Positions 62,607 through 64,000 of a stretch of 64,000 bases of DNA are shown piece after piece. Both the position numbers and the translations under genes were made by a program. The DNA lies in NCBI GenBank assembly GCA_963383645.1, contig OY726559.1, positions 113,572,296 to 113,636,295 on the forward strand, given 5' to 3'. The stretch comes from Muscardinus avellanarius. Lineage: Eukaryota; Chordata; Mammalia; Rodentia; Gliridae. Every line of letters begins with the position of its first letter. Position 1 is the first letter of the stretch. The notes beneath the pieces were generated by a model. It did no database searches. It saw nothing but the letters and a program-made list of their open reading frames with translations, and was not told the DNA's origin.

Positions 62607-64000
62607 AGGGAAGGCGGAGCGTCTGAGCTGCAGCGCGTACCGGGGCGCCCAGTGTCCTGCAGTCATGAGGTGGTGCTTGTTCTTTCTCCTGTTCTGACAT
62701 CGTCTTGAGTGACTGCTGAGCGGACACACCCCACTGGGCGTTTTCAGCCATGTTGGTATTTAAAGTGTCGTCTCTTAGTTGATTCTCATTTATTAACCCC
62801 GTGACATACTCTCTGCTTTTAAATTGTCGCCCTAGAATTTGATCTAGCATTGTTTCGGGTTATGTGGCCTGTGTTAATTAATTCTTGTAAGTTGTTTAGA
62901 CCCAGGAGAATGTGTATACGTCATGTGTGTAACTAATTTCGCAGGAGTTATCTGTGCTGGACACTCCCAGTACCCTTCTCTTCAGTTTCCTTGGGCTGTC
63001 CGAGAGAAGGACCTCCGACTCGGCTGTTCACACTGCTTCCACGAGACAGAACTAAATCTTACGGGGAGATCAGCGCTACGGGTCACAAGGAGCTATGCTG
63101 CTCGCTCCTGTTGCAGAGTATGAAGTGATGAGGATCGGGGCAGTTGGGTCAGCCGCTTACAGGAAGTGGTCTAGACCAAGGTGAAGCCCCTGGCCTGGCT
63201 TCTCTGAGAAGTGCACGTTGGCCCAAAGGCCATGGGGTGGGTAGACAGACAGACAACCGTCAGTTTTGGCGAAGATCCCCTAGGAGCTTCTTCCTTTCCT
63301 CTTCACAGGGTTTTGTCCTTCTTTACCTTCAAAGATAAGCCCCGGACTGTTACACCATTGTTTCAGTCCTTGTTTGGGACAGCCAGTGCCTTGAGCAAGT
63401 GTTTTCCCCGCAGACACACACCCCAGTACATTAATCGCTGCCTGGTGCTTTCCCTTCCCTTCCCTGTGCTCTTGGAAAGAGCTGGCCTGCGTCAGCATGT
63501 GGGCGCCCTGTGTGGAGCCGGCTGCGTTCTCCACGAGGAAGGGAACTCAGTAGTTGGAGAGGAATCGCACGTGTGGCCAGGTGTGGTGTCGCACGCCTGT
63601 CATCGCATTATCCTACTATTTGGGAGGCTGAAAACGGGAGGATCGCAGGTTCCACATCAGCTTCAGCAGCACAGCAAACCTCTCATCAACCTAATGAGGC
63701 CATGTTTCAAAACGAAAACACAACAAAAAAGAGAGCCAGGGGTGTAGCTAGGAGGTAGAATGCCTCTGGGTTCAGTCCCTAATACAAAAAAAAAAAATAT
63801 ATATATATATATACATACACACACATATTGAGTGTGTGCCTTCAGGTCATCAGGGGCCACTAAACTCATTGCTTAAGAAAGTCCTGGGTCTTCTGTTGAA
63901 TGGGGCAGTTGTAAAGCTTTAATATTCAGATACGTGTATTTTGTATGGAATCTGAAGATTTCCTTACAAGGACATTACTAACTTTGCCTCAGGTTTGTCT
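62607..64000 (+). other. RIT1: RIT1 3' untranslated region (continues past the window)
   Basis: Mostly unique sequence after the TGA. It is interrupted by one plus-strand SINE at about 63574-63790 with an (TA)n/(CA)n tail. No convincing final polyadenylation signal precedes the window end. Human RIT1 has a long 3'UTR, so continuation beyond 64000 is likely. Confidence 0.6.
63574..63790 (+). mobile_element. SINE inside the RIT1 3'UTR
   Basis: Diverged plus-strand dimer (GGCCAGGTGTGGTGTCGCAC to CAGTCCCTAATAC) with a poly-A, (TA)n and (CA)n tail to about 63828. If transcribed with RIT1 it adds about 215 nt to the UTR. Confidence 0.8.

Overview
This is mammalian nuclear DNA. It has long spliced genes with GT-AG introns, CpG-rich promoters, AATAAA/ATTAAA polyadenylation signals and a very high load of interspersed repeats. 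The dominant repeat is a dimeric SINE with a 7SL-derived B1-like left half and a shortened tRNA/ID-like right half. That architecture (B1-dID, or MEN-type) is known from squirrel-related rodents, so a rodent of the squirrel/dormouse/mountain-beaver side is likely. The L1-like 3' end at 34.2-34.5 kb agrees. Species cannot be fixed from the sequence alone. Four genes appear in the order ARHGEF2 (3' part, +), RXFP4 (-, decayed), KHDC4 (complete, +) and RIT1 (complete coding region, +). This is the gene order of human 1q22, read from the opposite strand. Layout: 1-7950 holds the last nine coding exons and 3'UTR of ARHGEF2, a microtubule-associated RhoA exchange factor. 7950-12593 is intergenic and mostly SINEs, with islands of unmarked unique sequence. 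12594-14840 is a relaxin-family receptor (RXFP4) pseudogene, broken by a stop, frameshifts and two SINE clusters. 14841-21750 is again SINE-rich, with an old L1 scrap. 21750-22020 is the CpG-rich KHDC4 promoter, with repeated ETS-type motifs. 22021-51960 is KHDC4, a KH-domain splicing factor with 14 coding exons. Its introns host two H/ACA RNAs that can be recognised by structure and guide pockets: SCARNA4 (36705-36834, pockets matching U2 snRNA U41 and U39) and SNORA42/SNORA80E (42661-42798, 5' pocket matching 18S rRNA). 53140-62606 holds the CpG-rich promoter and five coding exons of RIT1, a Ras-family GTPase, and its 3'UTR runs to the window end. The most unusual object is a 1.78-kb insertion in KHDC4 intron 5 (34190-35967). 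Read on the minus strand, it is an array of about 28 copies of a 50-nt GC-rich monomer, arranged as 100-nt dimers. An L1-like 3'UTR and poly-A follow, and a 10-bp target-site duplication with an L1-endonuclease-type junction flanks the whole. It therefore looks like a composite, non-autonomous retrotransposon with SVA-like architecture, or an L1 deleted down to 5' monomers plus 3' end. Other points of note are several SINE subfamilies with diagnostic 3' ends, tandem runs of the ID half, CA repeats growing directly from SINE 3' ends, nested SINE insertions with readable target-site duplications, and an RPLP2 processed-pseudogene scrap in RIT1's last intron. All gene identities come from recognising protein sequence by eye; no database search was run.
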